A stretch of 64,000 nt of DNA from Aeromicrobium sp. Leaf350 (lineage in GTDB: Bacteria > Actinomycetota > Actinomycetes > Propionibacteriales > Nocardioidaceae), in contig NZ_CAKASL010000001.1 of NCBI RefSeq assembly GCF_916858655.1, positions 1,691,271 to 1,755,270 of the forward strand, read 5' to 3'. The translations under genes were made by a program, and so were the position numbers. The notes beneath the pieces are model-generated. The model saw only the letters and a program-made list of their open reading frames with translations, ran no database searches and had not been told where the DNA came from. Below, in pieces: positions 57,006 to 64,000 of this stretch; position 1 is the stretch's first letter, and every line of letters starts with the position of its first letter.

Positions 57006-57721
57006 CCCCCCGCACCCGCGCGGTCCTGGCCGTCGGGGTCTTCGCGACGCTCGTCGGTGGCGTCAGCGCGTACTCGCTCCTGACCGACGAGATGACGGGC
57101 ACGGTGCTCTCGACCGACCCGGTCTCGGAGTACCAGTCGCCACCCCTCACCACCGACGACGGCGGTGTCTACGCCTTCATGGCCACCCAGCCGGAGACCG
57201 ACGACGTGCCCGTCACGTACGACCCGTGCGAGACGATCGAGGTCGTCGTGAACGAGCAGCGCGCCCCGCGCGACGCCGACGAGGTCCTCGACGACGCGCT
57301 CGCGCAGGTCGAGGACCTGACCGGCCTGACCTTCGAGGTCGTGGGCACGACCGACGACGACCCGCTCTCGGACGACATCCGCGACGGCGACGACTGGCGC
57401 GCCGTGCAGATCACCTGGACCGACGTCGACACGGTGCCCGAGCTCGAGGGTGACGTCGCCGGCCTCGGCGGCAGCACCTGGGTCGAGGAGGACGGCCACC
57501 GCCGGTTCGTCACGGGCGACGTCGTGCTGGACGCCGAGGACCTCGAGGTGCTCGGGGGCGAGATCACCACGATGGTCCTGCTCCACGAGCTCGGCCACCT
57601 CGTCGGCCTCGCGCACGTCGACAGCACCGACGAGCTGATGCACCCCAGCGGCGGCGGCCCCGAGTGGGGCCCCGGCGACCTGGTGGGCCTCGAGGCCCTC
57701 GGCCAGGGCCGCTGCCTCTGA
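57002..57721 (+). CDS. exported matrixin-like zinc metalloprotease, copy 1
   Basis: A 239-aa exported protease. The N-terminal hydrophobic segment (AVLAVGVFATLVGGVSAYSLL) is an uncleaved signal or signal peptide. The zinc motif is VLLHELGHLVGLAHV (HExxHxxGxxH), followed by the Met-turn DELMHPSGG: a metzincin of the matrixin/snapalysin type. A duplicated relative follows. Two Cys (DPCETIEVVVN and GRCL) may pair. ATG overlaps the psuK stop by 4 bp, so it is the last gene of the dcd-psuG-psuK transcript despite an unrelated function. Confidence 0.82.
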   Translation: MTPRTRAVLAVGVFATLVGGVSAYSLLTDEMTGTVLSTDPVSEYQSPPLTTDDGGVYAFMATQPETDDVPVTYDPCETIEVVVNEQRAPRDADEVLDDALAQVEDLTGLTFEVVGTTDDDPLSDDIRDGDDWRAVQITWTDVDTVPELEGDVAGLGGSTWVEEDGHRRFVTGDVVLDAEDLEVLGGEITTMVLLHELGHLVGLAHVDSTDELMHPSGGGPEWGPGDLVGLEALGQGRCL

Positions 57722-57742
57722 CGCGGCGGGGCTCCGGCAGCG

Positions 57743-57764
57743 GTTCACCAGACGTTCATCGCAG
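57743..57764 (+). promoter_or_regulatory. PHO-box-like direct repeat upstream of metalloprotease 2
   Basis: GTTCACCAGAC followed directly by GTTCATCGCAG: two 11-bp direct repeat units, each starting GTTCA, as in the actinobacterial PhoP-binding box. It lies 31-52 bp before the ATG at 57795. Confidence 0.5.
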
Positions 57765-57794
57765 ACCCGGACACGGGCTCGCCCCGTTGGGACC

Positions 57795-58616
57795 ATGTCA
57801 CCCGTGGGAGGCCCCTTCGAGGACATGAGACGTCGCCGTCGCGTCGACCGGATGCTGCGCGAGATGGAGCGGATCGGCCGACCCCGTCGCCAGATCTCGT
57901 CCGCGACGCTGTGGCAGACCGTGGTGCCCGGCGTCCTGGTCGTGGTCTTGCTGTGCGTCTTCGGCTTCCGTCTCTGGCACGACCCGAACGCCGACATCAT
58001 CGGTTACACGTCGCCCGGCGAGGTGGGCGAGGGCGAGCTCCAGTACGCCGTCGGCGGTGGGACGTACCGGTTCATGGCGACGCAGGACGGCAGCGACGAA
58101 CCGGTCGCCTACGACCCCTGCACGCCGATCCAGGTCATGGTCAACGCCAGGACCGCTCCCGCCGACGCCGACGCCATCCTGGCGACCGCGCTCGCGAACG
58201 TGACCGAGGCGACGGGCCTGGAGTTCGAGCTCGTCGGCGACAGCGACGAGGTCCCGTTCGCCGGCGCGGACGTCGAGACCGGCGAGGGCTGGCGCCCCCT
58301 GCTGATCGGCTGGACCGACGCGACCGAGATGTCGGAGTTCGACGGCGAGCTCGTCGGACTCGGGGGGAGCGCGATCGTCGAGATCGACGGGCGGCACTGG
58401 TACGTCACCGGAGACGTCGCCCTCGACGGGCCCCGCCTGGCCGAGCTGGGCACCGAGGTCACGGTGGCGGTGCTCCAGCACGAGCTGGCCCACGTGATCG
58501 GGCTGCACCACGTCGATGACGAGCACGAGCTGATGCACCCCGTCCAGACCACCGCGCGGTGGGGACGGGGCGACCTCGCCGGGCTGGAGCGGCTCGGCGC
58601 CGTCGAGTGCGCCTGA
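57795..58616 (+). CDS. membrane-anchored matrixin-like zinc metalloprotease, copy 2
   Basis: A 273-aa paralogue of the preceding gene. The N-terminus is basic (MRRRRRVDRMLREMERIGRPRRQ) before a transmembrane helix (LWQTVVPGVLVVVLLCVFGFRLW, about residues 35-58), so it is a type II membrane protein. Then GTYRFMATQDGSDEPVAYDPCTPIQVMVN, very close to copy 1 (VYAFMATQPETDDVPVTYDPCETIEVVVN), and the zinc site VLQHELAHVIGLHHV with DEHELMHPVQTT. A PHO-box-like repeat lies 31 bp upstream, so phosphate starvation may control it. Confidence 0.82.
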   Translation: MSPVGGPFEDMRRRRRVDRMLREMERIGRPRRQISSATLWQTVVPGVLVVVLLCVFGFRLWHDPNADIIGYTSPGEVGEGELQYAVGGGTYRFMATQDGSDEPVAYDPCTPIQVMVNARTAPADADAILATALANVTEATGLEFELVGDSDEVPFAGADVETGEGWRPLLIGWTDATEMSEFDGELVGLGGSAIVEIDGRHWYVTGDVALDGPRLAELGTEVTVAVLQHELAHVIGLHHVDDEHELMHPVQTTARWGRGDLAGLERLGAVECA

Positions 58617-58659
58617 GACTCGGGTGGCGCGTCCGCGCCGAATGGGATGAAGTGGTCCG

Positions 58660-59493
58660 GTGGATCGTCGACAGCTCCTGGCCGCGGCCGGACTCCTCAC
58701 GGTGGCCGCGTGCACCCCGGGGCGCAGCAAGCCCGCCCCGCGGGCCGAGAACACCGACGACCGCCTCACCTACGGCGACCACCCGTCGCAGTTCGTCGAC
58801 GTCTGGCGCCGCGCCGGCTCGGGTGACCCGGCGGGCACGGTCGTGATGATCCACGGCGGGTTCTGGCAGGAGCAGTACGACCTGACCTACCTCGAGCCGT
58901 TGGCCGCGGCCGCCACGTCGCGGGGCTGGGACGTCGCCTCGCTCGAGTACCGCCGCGTGGGCGGTGGAGGCGGATACCCGCAGACCTTCGACGACGTCGT
59001 CGCCGGTATCGACCGGCTGGACGGCTGGCTGCGCACCCCCGACGTCGTGACGCTCGGCCACTCCGCCGGCGGACACCTGGCCGTGTGGGCCGCGGGCCGT
59101 CCGGGTCTGACCGACAGCGTGTGGGGCTCGCCCGTGGTCGACGTCCGCACCGCGATCAGCCTCGCGGGGGTGCTCGACCTGGAGGCCGCCCACGACGACT
59201 GGCTCGGCAACGGAGCCGCCGACGAGCTGATGGGCAGCCCACCCGAGGGCTCGATCTGGCCACTCGCCAACCCCACCTACCGTCTTCCGCTCGAGGTCCC
59301 GGTGCGGTGTGTCCACGCGCCCGACGACGACCTCGTGCCGATCTCCCAGTCGCGCGACTACGTCGCGCGGGCGACGGCCGCCGGTGCCGACGCCACGCTG
59401 ACGGAGGTCACGGGCGGTCACTTCTCCGCCACCGAGCCGGGCTCCGCCGCCGCGAACACGCTCCTCGACGTGCTCGACGCCACCGCCACCTAG
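58660..59493 (+). CDS. lipoprotein alpha/beta hydrolase (kynurenine-formamidase-like)
   Basis: A 277-aa exported hydrolase: short signal QLLAAAGLLTVAACTPG with lipobox VAAC (Cys18). The hydrolase domain shows VMIHGGFWQEQY (the HGGxW oxyanion motif of arylformamidase-type enzymes), the nucleophile elbow VTLGHSAGGHLAVW (Ser), VRCVHAPDDDLVPISQS (acid) and TEVTGGHFSATEPG (His). Family relatives hydrolyse formyl-kynurenine or esters; a lipidated form at the cell surface is more likely an esterase. GTG start at 58660. A long hairpin follows the stop. Confidence 0.8.
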   Translation: MDRRQLLAAAGLLTVAACTPGRSKPAPRAENTDDRLTYGDHPSQFVDVWRRAGSGDPAGTVVMIHGGFWQEQYDLTYLEPLAAAATSRGWDVASLEYRRVGGGGGYPQTFDDVVAGIDRLDGWLRTPDVVTLGHSAGGHLAVWAAGRPGLTDSVWGSPVVDVRTAISLAGVLDLEAAHDDWLGNGAADELMGSPPEGSIWPLANPTYRLPLEVPVRCVHAPDDDLVPISQSRDYVARATAAGADATLTEVTGGHFSATEPGSAAANTLLDVLDATAT

Positions 59494-59498
59494 GCCGC

Positions 59499-59566
59499 AC
59501 CCAGATTTGCGCCCAGTTGTGCCGAATCAGACCATGGATTCAGCACAACTGGGCGCACATCTGGGT
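59499..59566. terminator. 30-bp-arm hairpin after the lipoprotein hydrolase gene
   Basis: Arms 59499-59528 and 59537-59566 pair at 28 of 30 positions around an 8-nt loop (core GCGCCCAGTTGTGC / GCACAACTGGGCGC). It starts 6 bp after the stop codon and is far longer than a normal terminator; it may also be a palindromic repeat. Confidence 0.6.
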
Positions 59567-59658
59567 CGGGGTCACGGGCTTGCCTCAGGGTCAGATCAGG
59601 GTCGAGCCAGGGATCGTCCCGGATGTGAGGGGCGGCCGCCCGCCGCGAGGCTGGACGC

Positions 59659-60582
59659 ATGATCCACGCACAACAGCTCACGAAGCGTTTCGGCGGTCGG
59701 ACCGCCGTCGACGCGATCGACTTCACGGTCGAGCCGGGCCGTGTCACCGGGTTCCTCGGACCCAACGGCGCCGGCAAGTCGACCACCATGCGCATGATCC
59801 TCGGGCTCGACGCCCCGTCGTCGGGGAGCGTGACCGTCAACGGTCGCGCCTACGGCACCGGCGGCGCCCCGCTCCGCGAGATCGGTCCGCTCCTCGAGGC
59901 CGGCGCCGTCCACCCCGGCCGCTCCGCCCGCGGCCACCTCCGCTGGATGGCCGCCAGCAACCGGATCCCCGCCACGCGGGTCGACGAGGTGCTCGACCTC
60001 GTGGGCCTGAGCGACGTCGCCGACCGCCGGGTCGGCAAGTTCTCGCTCGGCATGGGTCAGCGGCTCGGCATCGCCGCGGCGATGCTCGGCGACCCGGGCG
60101 TCGTCGTGCTGGACGAGCCCGTCAACGGACTCGACCCGGAGGGCATCCGCTGGGTCCGCGTCCTGGCGCGACGGCTGGCCGACGAAGGTCGCACGGTCTT
60201 CATCTCCAGCCACCTCATGTCGGAGATGGCGCTGATGGCCGACCACCTCATCGTGATCGGTCGGGGCCAGATCCTCGCCGACACCTCGATGGCCGACTTC
60301 ATGACCCACCACGCCGCCAGCCACGTGCTGGTGCGCACGCCGCACCGTGACCAGGTCGCGCGTCTCCTGGCCGACCACGGCGTCGAGGCGACGCCGCAGC
60401 GCGACGACGACCGCTCCCTGCACGTCCACGCCGGCGACCCCGCCGCCGTCGGCGAGCTCGTGGGAGCCGCCGGCTTCACCCTGCACGAGCTCACCCTCGT
60501 CCGGTCCTCGCTCGAGGACGCCTTCATGACCCTCACGGCCGATGCCGTGGAGTACCACGCCACCGAAGGAGTCGCGGCATGA
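59659..60582 (+). CDS. ABC transporter ATP-binding protein (ABC-2 type)
   Basis: A 307-aa ATPase. Walker A GPNGAGKSTT (about residues 34-43), Q-loop region LGLDAPSSG, signature FSLGMGQRLGIAAAML (LSxGQ form), Walker B VVVLDEPVNGLDPEG and switch His FISSHLMSEM. The C-terminal 90 residues are a regulatory extension. Member of the drug/antibiotic exporter group. The next gene, overlapping by 4 bp, encodes the membrane part. It could export a lantibiotic-like or lipid compound; the substrate is unknown. Confidence 0.9.
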   Translation: MIHAQQLTKRFGGRTAVDAIDFTVEPGRVTGFLGPNGAGKSTTMRMILGLDAPSSGSVTVNGRAYGTGGAPLREIGPLLEAGAVHPGRSARGHLRWMAASNRIPATRVDEVLDLVGLSDVADRRVGKFSLGMGQRLGIAAAMLGDPGVVVLDEPVNGLDPEGIRWVRVLARRLADEGRTVFISSHLMSEMALMADHLIVIGRGQILADTSMADFMTHHAASHVLVRTPHRDQVARLLADHGVEATPQRDDDRSLHVHAGDPAAVGELVGAAGFTLHELTLVRSSLEDAFMTLTADAVEYHATEGVAA

Positions 60583-61397
60583 CCGCCCTCGCCCCCACCC
60601 TCACGGAACCCCGGACCACGCATCCCCAGCCCACGCCCGGCCTCGGTTCGGCGCTGCGGGCCGAGTGGATCAAGCTCACCACCGTCCGCTCGACCTGGTG
60701 GACGCTGGTCGCGCTGGTCGTGGTGGGTGCGGGGGTCACGGTCCTGCTCGGCGCTAGCAATGCCGAGTGGCTGGCGAGTCCGGAGGCAGACGAGTCACCG
60801 GCGTCGTTCATCACCGCTGGCATGGCGCTGACACCGGCCGTCGCCGTGGTGCTCGGAGCCCTGGTCGTGACCTCCGAGTACGGATCCGGCATGATCCGCA
60901 GCTCGCTCGTGGCCGTGCCTCGTCGTGGCCGGGTCATGCTGGCGAAGTCGATCGTGGTCGCCTCGGTCCTGTTCGTCGTGGGCACCGCGACGGCCGTCCT
61001 GGGGTACCTCGGCACGAATCCCTTCCTGGAGGCCGAGGGCATCGGCCTGCCGCTCGAGGGTGATGTGCTGCGTGCGATGTACGGCAGCGGTCTGTTCCTC
61101 GCAGGTCTGGGTGTTCTCGCGGTGGCGACGGGGTTCCTGGTGCGGCACACCGCTGGGACGATCTCGATCCTGCTCGGCACCCTCTTCGTGGTCGGCCAGC
61201 TCGTGCTGCTCGTGCCGGGTACGTTCGGTGACTGGCTCGACAAGCTCATGCCGCACAACTCGGGCGGAGGCGTCGCTGCGGCCGTCTCGTTCAACCCGAA
61301 CCTGCTGGAGCCGTGGACCGGGTTCGCCGTGTTCCTCGCCGAGGTCGCCGTCGTGGTCGCCGTCGCCGCCTGGTCGCTGAAGCGCCGCGACGCCTGA
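60579..61397 (+). CDS. ABC transporter permease (ABC-2 type)
   Basis: A 272-aa integral membrane protein with six hydrophobic helices after a 30-residue tail. The pattern LRAEWIKLTTVRSTWWTLVALVVV is the hallmark of actinobacterial ABC-2 permeases. The fifth-helix region AGTISILLGTLFVVGQLVLLV precedes a large external loop (LDKLMPHNSGGGVAAAVSF), and the end ALKRRDA-like SLKRRDA matches the family. Partner of the ATPase just upstream; the two form an exporter. A hairpin follows. Confidence 0.88.
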   Translation: MTALAPTLTEPRTTHPQPTPGLGSALRAEWIKLTTVRSTWWTLVALVVVGAGVTVLLGASNAEWLASPEADESPASFITAGMALTPAVAVVLGALVVTSEYGSGMIRSSLVAVPRRGRVMLAKSIVVASVLFVVGTATAVLGYLGTNPFLEAEGIGLPLEGDVLRAMYGSGLFLAGLGVLAVATGFLVRHTAGTISILLGTLFVVGQLVLLVPGTFGDWLDKLMPHNSGGGVAAAVSFNPNLLEPWTGFAVFLAEVAVVVAVAAWSLKRRDA

Positions 61398-61426
61398 CGG
61401 CCTCACACATCGCAGGGCTACCTCGT

Positions 61427-61465
61427 CGGAAGGGGTGAGGCGGAGACACCGCCCCACTCCTTCCG
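61427..61465. terminator. hairpin after the ABC exporter operon
   Basis: Arms 61427-61443 (CGGAAGGGGTGAGGCGG) and 61449-61465 pair at 15 of 17 positions with a 5-nt loop. It lies between the permease and the NAD(P)-binding gene and could also act in the leader of the latter. Confidence 0.55.
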
Positions 61466-61478
61466 AGAGGATCACCCC

Positions 61479-62234
61479 ATGAAGATCGCCGTCGCCGGTG
61501 GAACGGGTGCCGTGGGCGCCCACGTCGTCGAGCTGGCCCGCGAGGCCGGCCACGAGGTCGTCGTCCTGAGCCGAGGGACCGGGGTCGACCTGGTCGAGGG
61601 CACCGGCCTCGCCGCGGCGCTCGCCGGGGTCGAGGCCGTGGTCGACGTCGCGTCGACGTTCACGCTCGACGCCGAGGAGTCCCGTGCGTTCTTCGGCACG
61701 ACCACCCGCCGGCTGCTGGAGGCCGAGGCAGCCGCCGGCACCTGCCACCACCTGGCGCTGTCGATCGTCGGCATCGACGACGCGCCCCACGGCTACTACG
61801 CCGGCAAGGTCCTGCAGGAGGAGCTCGTCGCCGCGGGTCCCGGGCCGTGGACCGTGCTGCGCGCGACGCAGTTCCACGAGTTCGCCGGCCAGGTCCACGG
61901 CCAGACGACGGTGGGACCCCTCGTGCTGGTGCCGCGCATGCGCAGCGAGACGGTGGCGGCGCGGGACGTCGCGGCGCGTCTGGTCGAGCTGGTCGAGGCC
62001 GGACCGTCGGGCCGGGTCGCCGATCTCGGCGGCCCCGAGACCGCGTGGATGGCCGATCTGTCGCGCGCGTGGGCCCGTGCGCGTGGCGACGAGCGCCGCG
62101 TGCTCGGGGTGCCGCTGCCGGGCAGGCTCGGCAAGGCGATGCGCGACGGGACCCTCGTCTCGGGCGTCGGTGCCGACCACGGCACCACCACGTTCGAGCA
62201 GTGGCTGGAGGGCCAGGTGGTCGAGCGTGCCTGA
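61479..62234 (+). CDS. atypical SDR, NAD(P)H-binding protein (NmrA/isoflavone-reductase-like)
   Basis: A 251-aa protein. MKIAVAGGTGAVGAHVVELAREAG gives the GGTGxxGxx cofactor loop, and RATQFHEFAGQV is the typical LRxxxFxENF-like segment of atypical SDRs that use NAD(P)H without a complete YxxxK pair. In actinobacteria, this type sits next to ECF41-like sigma factor genes, and here it overlaps the next gene by 8 bp. A regulatory or redox-sensing role together with the sigma factor is inference. Confidence 0.82.
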   Translation: MKIAVAGGTGAVGAHVVELAREAGHEVVVLSRGTGVDLVEGTGLAAALAGVEAVVDVASTFTLDAEESRAFFGTTTRRLLEAEAAAGTCHHLALSIVGIDDAPHGYYAGKVLQEELVAAGPGPWTVLRATQFHEFAGQVHGQTTVGPLVLVPRMRSETVAARDVAARLVELVEAGPSGRVADLGGPETAWMADLSRAWARARGDERRVLGVPLPGRLGKAMRDGTLVSGVGADHGTTTFEQWLEGQVVERA

Positions 62235-63117
62235 GGCCGAGGACGCCGACCGCGGCCGGCTCGTCGCGACCGCGTTCCGTCTGCTCGGCACCACGGCCGA
62301 CGCGGAGGACGCGGTGCAGGAGGCCTACACGCGGTGGTTCCGGATGGACCTGGCCGAGCGGGAGCAGGTGCGCAACGTCGACGCCTGGTTCACGACCGTC
62401 GTGGGGCGCATCTGCCTCGACGTGCTCGGCTCGGCACGCGCCCGCCGCGAGCAGTACACGGGGGAGTGGCTGCCGGAGCCCCGGCCCGGTTCCGACCTGC
62501 CCGGCTCGCGGAGCGCCGAGGACCCGGCCGAGCGCGTGAGCCTCGACGACCAGGTCACCAGTGCTCTGATGGTCGTGCTCGACTCGCTGACCCCGGCGGA
62601 GCGGGTCTCGTTCGTGCTGCACGACCTCTTCGGCCTGAGCTTCGTCGAGGTCGCCGACGTCGTCGGCCGCTCGCCGCAGGCGGCGCGCAAGCTCGCGTCC
62701 GACGCGCGACGCGACATCCGCGAGCGCAAGGTCCGCGACACGTCACCGGTCGACCACGCCCGAGTGGTGGAGGCGTTTCTGGCCGCGTGCGGCTCGGGGC
62801 GGCTCGACGACCTCGTGGCGGTGCTCGACCCGAGCGTCACGCTGGTCACCGACGGGGGAGGCCGGGCCTCGATGGCACGTCGTCCCGTGCAGGGCTCGGA
62901 CCGCGTGGCGCGCTTCCTCCTCGGCATCATGGACAAGATCGTGCGCGAGGGGCGGGTGGTGGAGCCGAGCATCGAGCTCGTCGACGGCCGCGCCGCGATC
63001 GTGCTGCGCGAGCACGGGGTCGCCCCGTTCATCATCATGCTGAACGTCGTGGGCGAGGCCGTGCAGGACGTGTGGATCCAGGCCAACCCCGACAAGCTCG
63101 GCGCCTGGGCGGAGTAG
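62227..63117 (+). CDS. ECF sigma factor with C-terminal SnoaL-like domain (SigJ/ECF41 type)
   Basis: A 296-aa sigma factor. Region 2: RLVATAFRLLGTTADAEDAVQEAYTRWFRMD and NVDAWFTTVVGRICLDVL; region 4: LTPAERVSFVLHDLFGLSFVEVADVVGRSPQAARKLASDARRDIRE. The last 100 residues (VEAFLAACGSGRLDDLVAVLDPSVTLVTDGGG ... AIVLREHGVAPFIIMLNVVGEAVQDVWIQANPDKL) are a SnoaL/NTF2-like domain that, in ECF41 sigma factors, senses a ligand and controls the sigma part without an anti-sigma factor. GTG start overlaps the SDR stop, so both come from one transcript. Confidence 0.88.
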   Translation: MPEAEDADRGRLVATAFRLLGTTADAEDAVQEAYTRWFRMDLAEREQVRNVDAWFTTVVGRICLDVLGSARARREQYTGEWLPEPRPGSDLPGSRSAEDPAERVSLDDQVTSALMVVLDSLTPAERVSFVLHDLFGLSFVEVADVVGRSPQAARKLASDARRDIRERKVRDTSPVDHARVVEAFLAACGSGRLDDLVAVLDPSVTLVTDGGGRASMARRPVQGSDRVARFLLGIMDKIVREGRVVEPSIELVDGRAAIVLREHGVAPFIIMLNVVGEAVQDVWIQANPDKLGAWAE

Positions 63118-63240
63118 GCCGTCCGGTGGTGCCGGTGCCCCTTTCGAGGCTCCTCGTTCCTCGTCGCGCCCCAAGGGACGGAGTGCGGCCACCATCCGCT
63201 GGTGAGGCGCGGGTGCGCTCGGGCGCGCGGGGCCCGGAAC

Positions 63241-63280
63241 GCCGGACGGCGACCGCCCCGTGGGGCGATCGCCGTCCGGC
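63241..63280. terminator. 19-bp-arm hairpin between the sigma factor and the acidic protein gene
   Basis: Arms 63241-63259 and 63262-63280 pair at 18 of 19 positions with a 2-nt loop (GCCGGACGGCGA...TCGCCGTCCGGC). Lies 16 bp after the minus-strand stop at 63296 and may also stop the plus-strand sigma transcript. Confidence 0.7.
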
Positions 63281-63295
63281 GGTGAGTGACGGCCG

Positions 63296-64000
63296 TCAGT
63301 CGGGCTTCTTGTCCTCGGCCTCGTCGTCGGACGCGGCCTCGGTGGCGGCGGCCGTGAGGTCCGCGCCACTCGGGTTGGCCTCGCTCAGCGGCGCGACGTC
63401 GTCGGACTCGACCTCGGGGTCCGAGCCGTCCTCCACCGCGACGATCCCTTCCGGGGCGTCGGGCGAGATGTCCTTGGCCTCGGGCTCGGTGGCCTCGGCC
63501 TTGTCGTCGAGGGTCTCGGCCTCCTCGTCCCGGGCGTCCTCCTCGACGGGCTCGTCGGCGTCGGGGGCGGGCTCGCCCTTGGCCGGCTCGTCCGTGTCGG
63601 GCTGGGCCGACGGGGCGGACTCGGCGTCGGGGTCGGTGGTGTCGCCCGGCTCTGCAGCGACCTCCGGCTTCTCGACGTCGTCGGCGGGCTTGCCCTCGGT
63701 GGAGGCGGGGCCGGAGTCCTCGGAACTCTCGGCGGCCGGGGCGTCGGGGAGCAGGTCGGTGTTGACCGCTCCGACGTTGGCCCAGGCGGCCTTCTCCTTT
63801 TCGGAAGCCTCCCGGTCGTCGGCCTCGGGCTCGGTGGCCTCGGCCTTGTCGTCGAGGGTCTCGGCCTCCTCGTCCCGGGCGTCCTCCTCGACGGGCTCGT
63901 CGGCGTCGGGGGCGGGCTCGCCCTTGGCCGGCTCGTCCGTGTCGGGCTGGGCCGACGGGGCGGACTCGGCGTCGGGGTCGGTGGTGTCGCCCGGCTCTGC
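63296..64000 (-). CDS. very acidic low-complexity protein, C-terminal part, with a DNA-level repeat
   Basis: The visible 235 residues (N-terminus beyond the window) are Asp/Glu/Pro/Ala-rich with almost no hydrophobic residues (for example AEPGDTTDPDAESAPSAQPD, ending EATASDDEAEDKKPD). No fold is recognised; it should be disordered. Positions 63476-63655 and 63821-64000 are identical at DNA level; the 345-bp period equals 115 codons, so the repeat is in frame and probably continues past the window. One short non-acidic piece (EKEKAAWANVGAVNTDLLPD) lies between. Such regions occur in nucleoid- or envelope-associated and secreted proteins, and function cannot be inferred. Confidence 0.65.
   Translation of the reverse strand, partial: AEPGDTTDPDAESAPSAQPDTDEPAKGEPAPDADEPVEEDARDEEAETLDDKAEATEPEADDREASEKEKAAWANVGAVNTDLLPDAPAAESSEDSGPASTEGKPADDVEKPEVAAEPGDTTDPDAESAPSAQPDTDEPAKGEPAPDADEPVEEDARDEEAETLDDKAEATEPEAKDISPDAPEGIVAVEDGSDPEVESDDVAPLSEANPSGADLTAAATEAASDDEAEDKKPD
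63476..63655 (-). repeat. 180-bp perfect direct repeat, copy 1 (coding)
   Basis: Identical base for base to 63821-64000, period 345 bp (115 codons), within the acidic protein gene. The repeat reaches the window edge, so the true length may be greater. Confidence 0.85.
63821..64000 (-). repeat. 180-bp perfect direct repeat, copy 2 (coding, runs to window edge)
   Basis: Second copy of 63476-63655. Perfect identity implies recent duplication or ongoing gene conversion. Confidence 0.85.

Noticed and set aside
63118..63240. Additional small gene between the sigma factor and the terminator
   Set aside because: No start with a ribosome site or leaderless box and no coherent coding pattern.
1..64000. 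Hundreds of long Arg/Pro/Ala-rich or His/Asp-rich reading frames on both strands
   Set aside because: In DNA of about 70% GC, stop codons are rare in the alternative frames. These frames have no family motifs, skewed composition, and lie over genes with clear domains.

Overview
This 64 kb window is very GC-rich (about 70% by eye) chromosomal DNA from an actinomycete. GTG starts are common, ATGA or GTGA start/stop overlaps are frequent, and many genes have a TANNNT box only 6-7 bp before the start codon, as expected for leaderless transcription. A mycothiol-type (maleylpyruvate isomerase family) protein, a FadE5-like acyl-CoA dehydrogenase and an LPXTG surface protein also fit Actinomycetota. 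The overall look suggests Propionibacteriales/Nocardioidaceae (for example Aeromicrobium or Nocardioides); the genus is inference.

Layout. 1-9.6 kb: housekeeping genes (holin-family membrane protein, EamA transporter, aquaporin, HisC-like aminotransferase, a three-gene 2-oxoacid dehydrogenase operon E1alpha-E1beta-E2, MFS transporter, acetyltransferase, SDR). 10.05-23.84 kb: a co-directional exopolysaccharide locus with galE, a CelD/BioF2-like acyltransferase, two coiled-coil proteins, three glycosyltransferases, a Wzx-type flippase, a polysaccharide deacetylase, an O-antigen-ligase/polymerase-type protein, a lipoprotein, a chain-length protein with a degenerate kinase-like domain and an initiating sugar transferase. 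Both borders of this locus carry the same REP-like palindromes. 24.1-28.25 kb, minus strand: a three-gene operon of ECF sigma factor, degenerate anti-sigma-like protein and a 941-aa helical-repeat CHAT protease-like protein, the best candidate here for an undescribed regulatory system.

28.5-50.8 kb: membrane and metabolic genes, including a FadE5-like acyl-CoA dehydrogenase, three tandem paralogous lipoproteins, enoyl-CoA hydratase, alpha/beta hydrolase, an LPXTG protein, two S4-domain RNA-binding proteins, a GAF histidine kinase, a TetR-P450-SDR group with a perfect 20-bp operator, a 984-aa SRPBCC-thiolase-enoyl-CoA hydratase fusion with a divergent TetR gene, and a GH16-like protein. 51-54.5 kb: a lower-GC patch of secreted and membrane proteins with a truncated SGNH hydrolase, ending at tRNA-Gly(CCC), whose 3' end is duplicated exactly 100 bp away, a sign of past integration. 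54.6-64 kb: dcd, pseudouridine catabolism (psuG and a PfkB kinase), two matrixin-like metalloproteases (the second behind a PHO-box-like site), a lipoprotein hydrolase, an ABC exporter, an NAD(P)-binding protein with a SigJ/ECF41-type sigma factor, and the C-terminal end of a very acidic protein with a perfect in-frame DNA repeat.

Functional links: the polysaccharide genes cover precursor (galE), priming (sugar transferase), chain building (glycosyltransferases), export (flippase), polymerisation/ligation and length control, so the locus could make a complete Wzx/Wzy-type polymer. The ECF-CHAT operon next to it is transcribed convergently and is separated from it by a 220-bp inverted-repeat element. 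All domain assignments were made by reading translated sequence; no database search was run.
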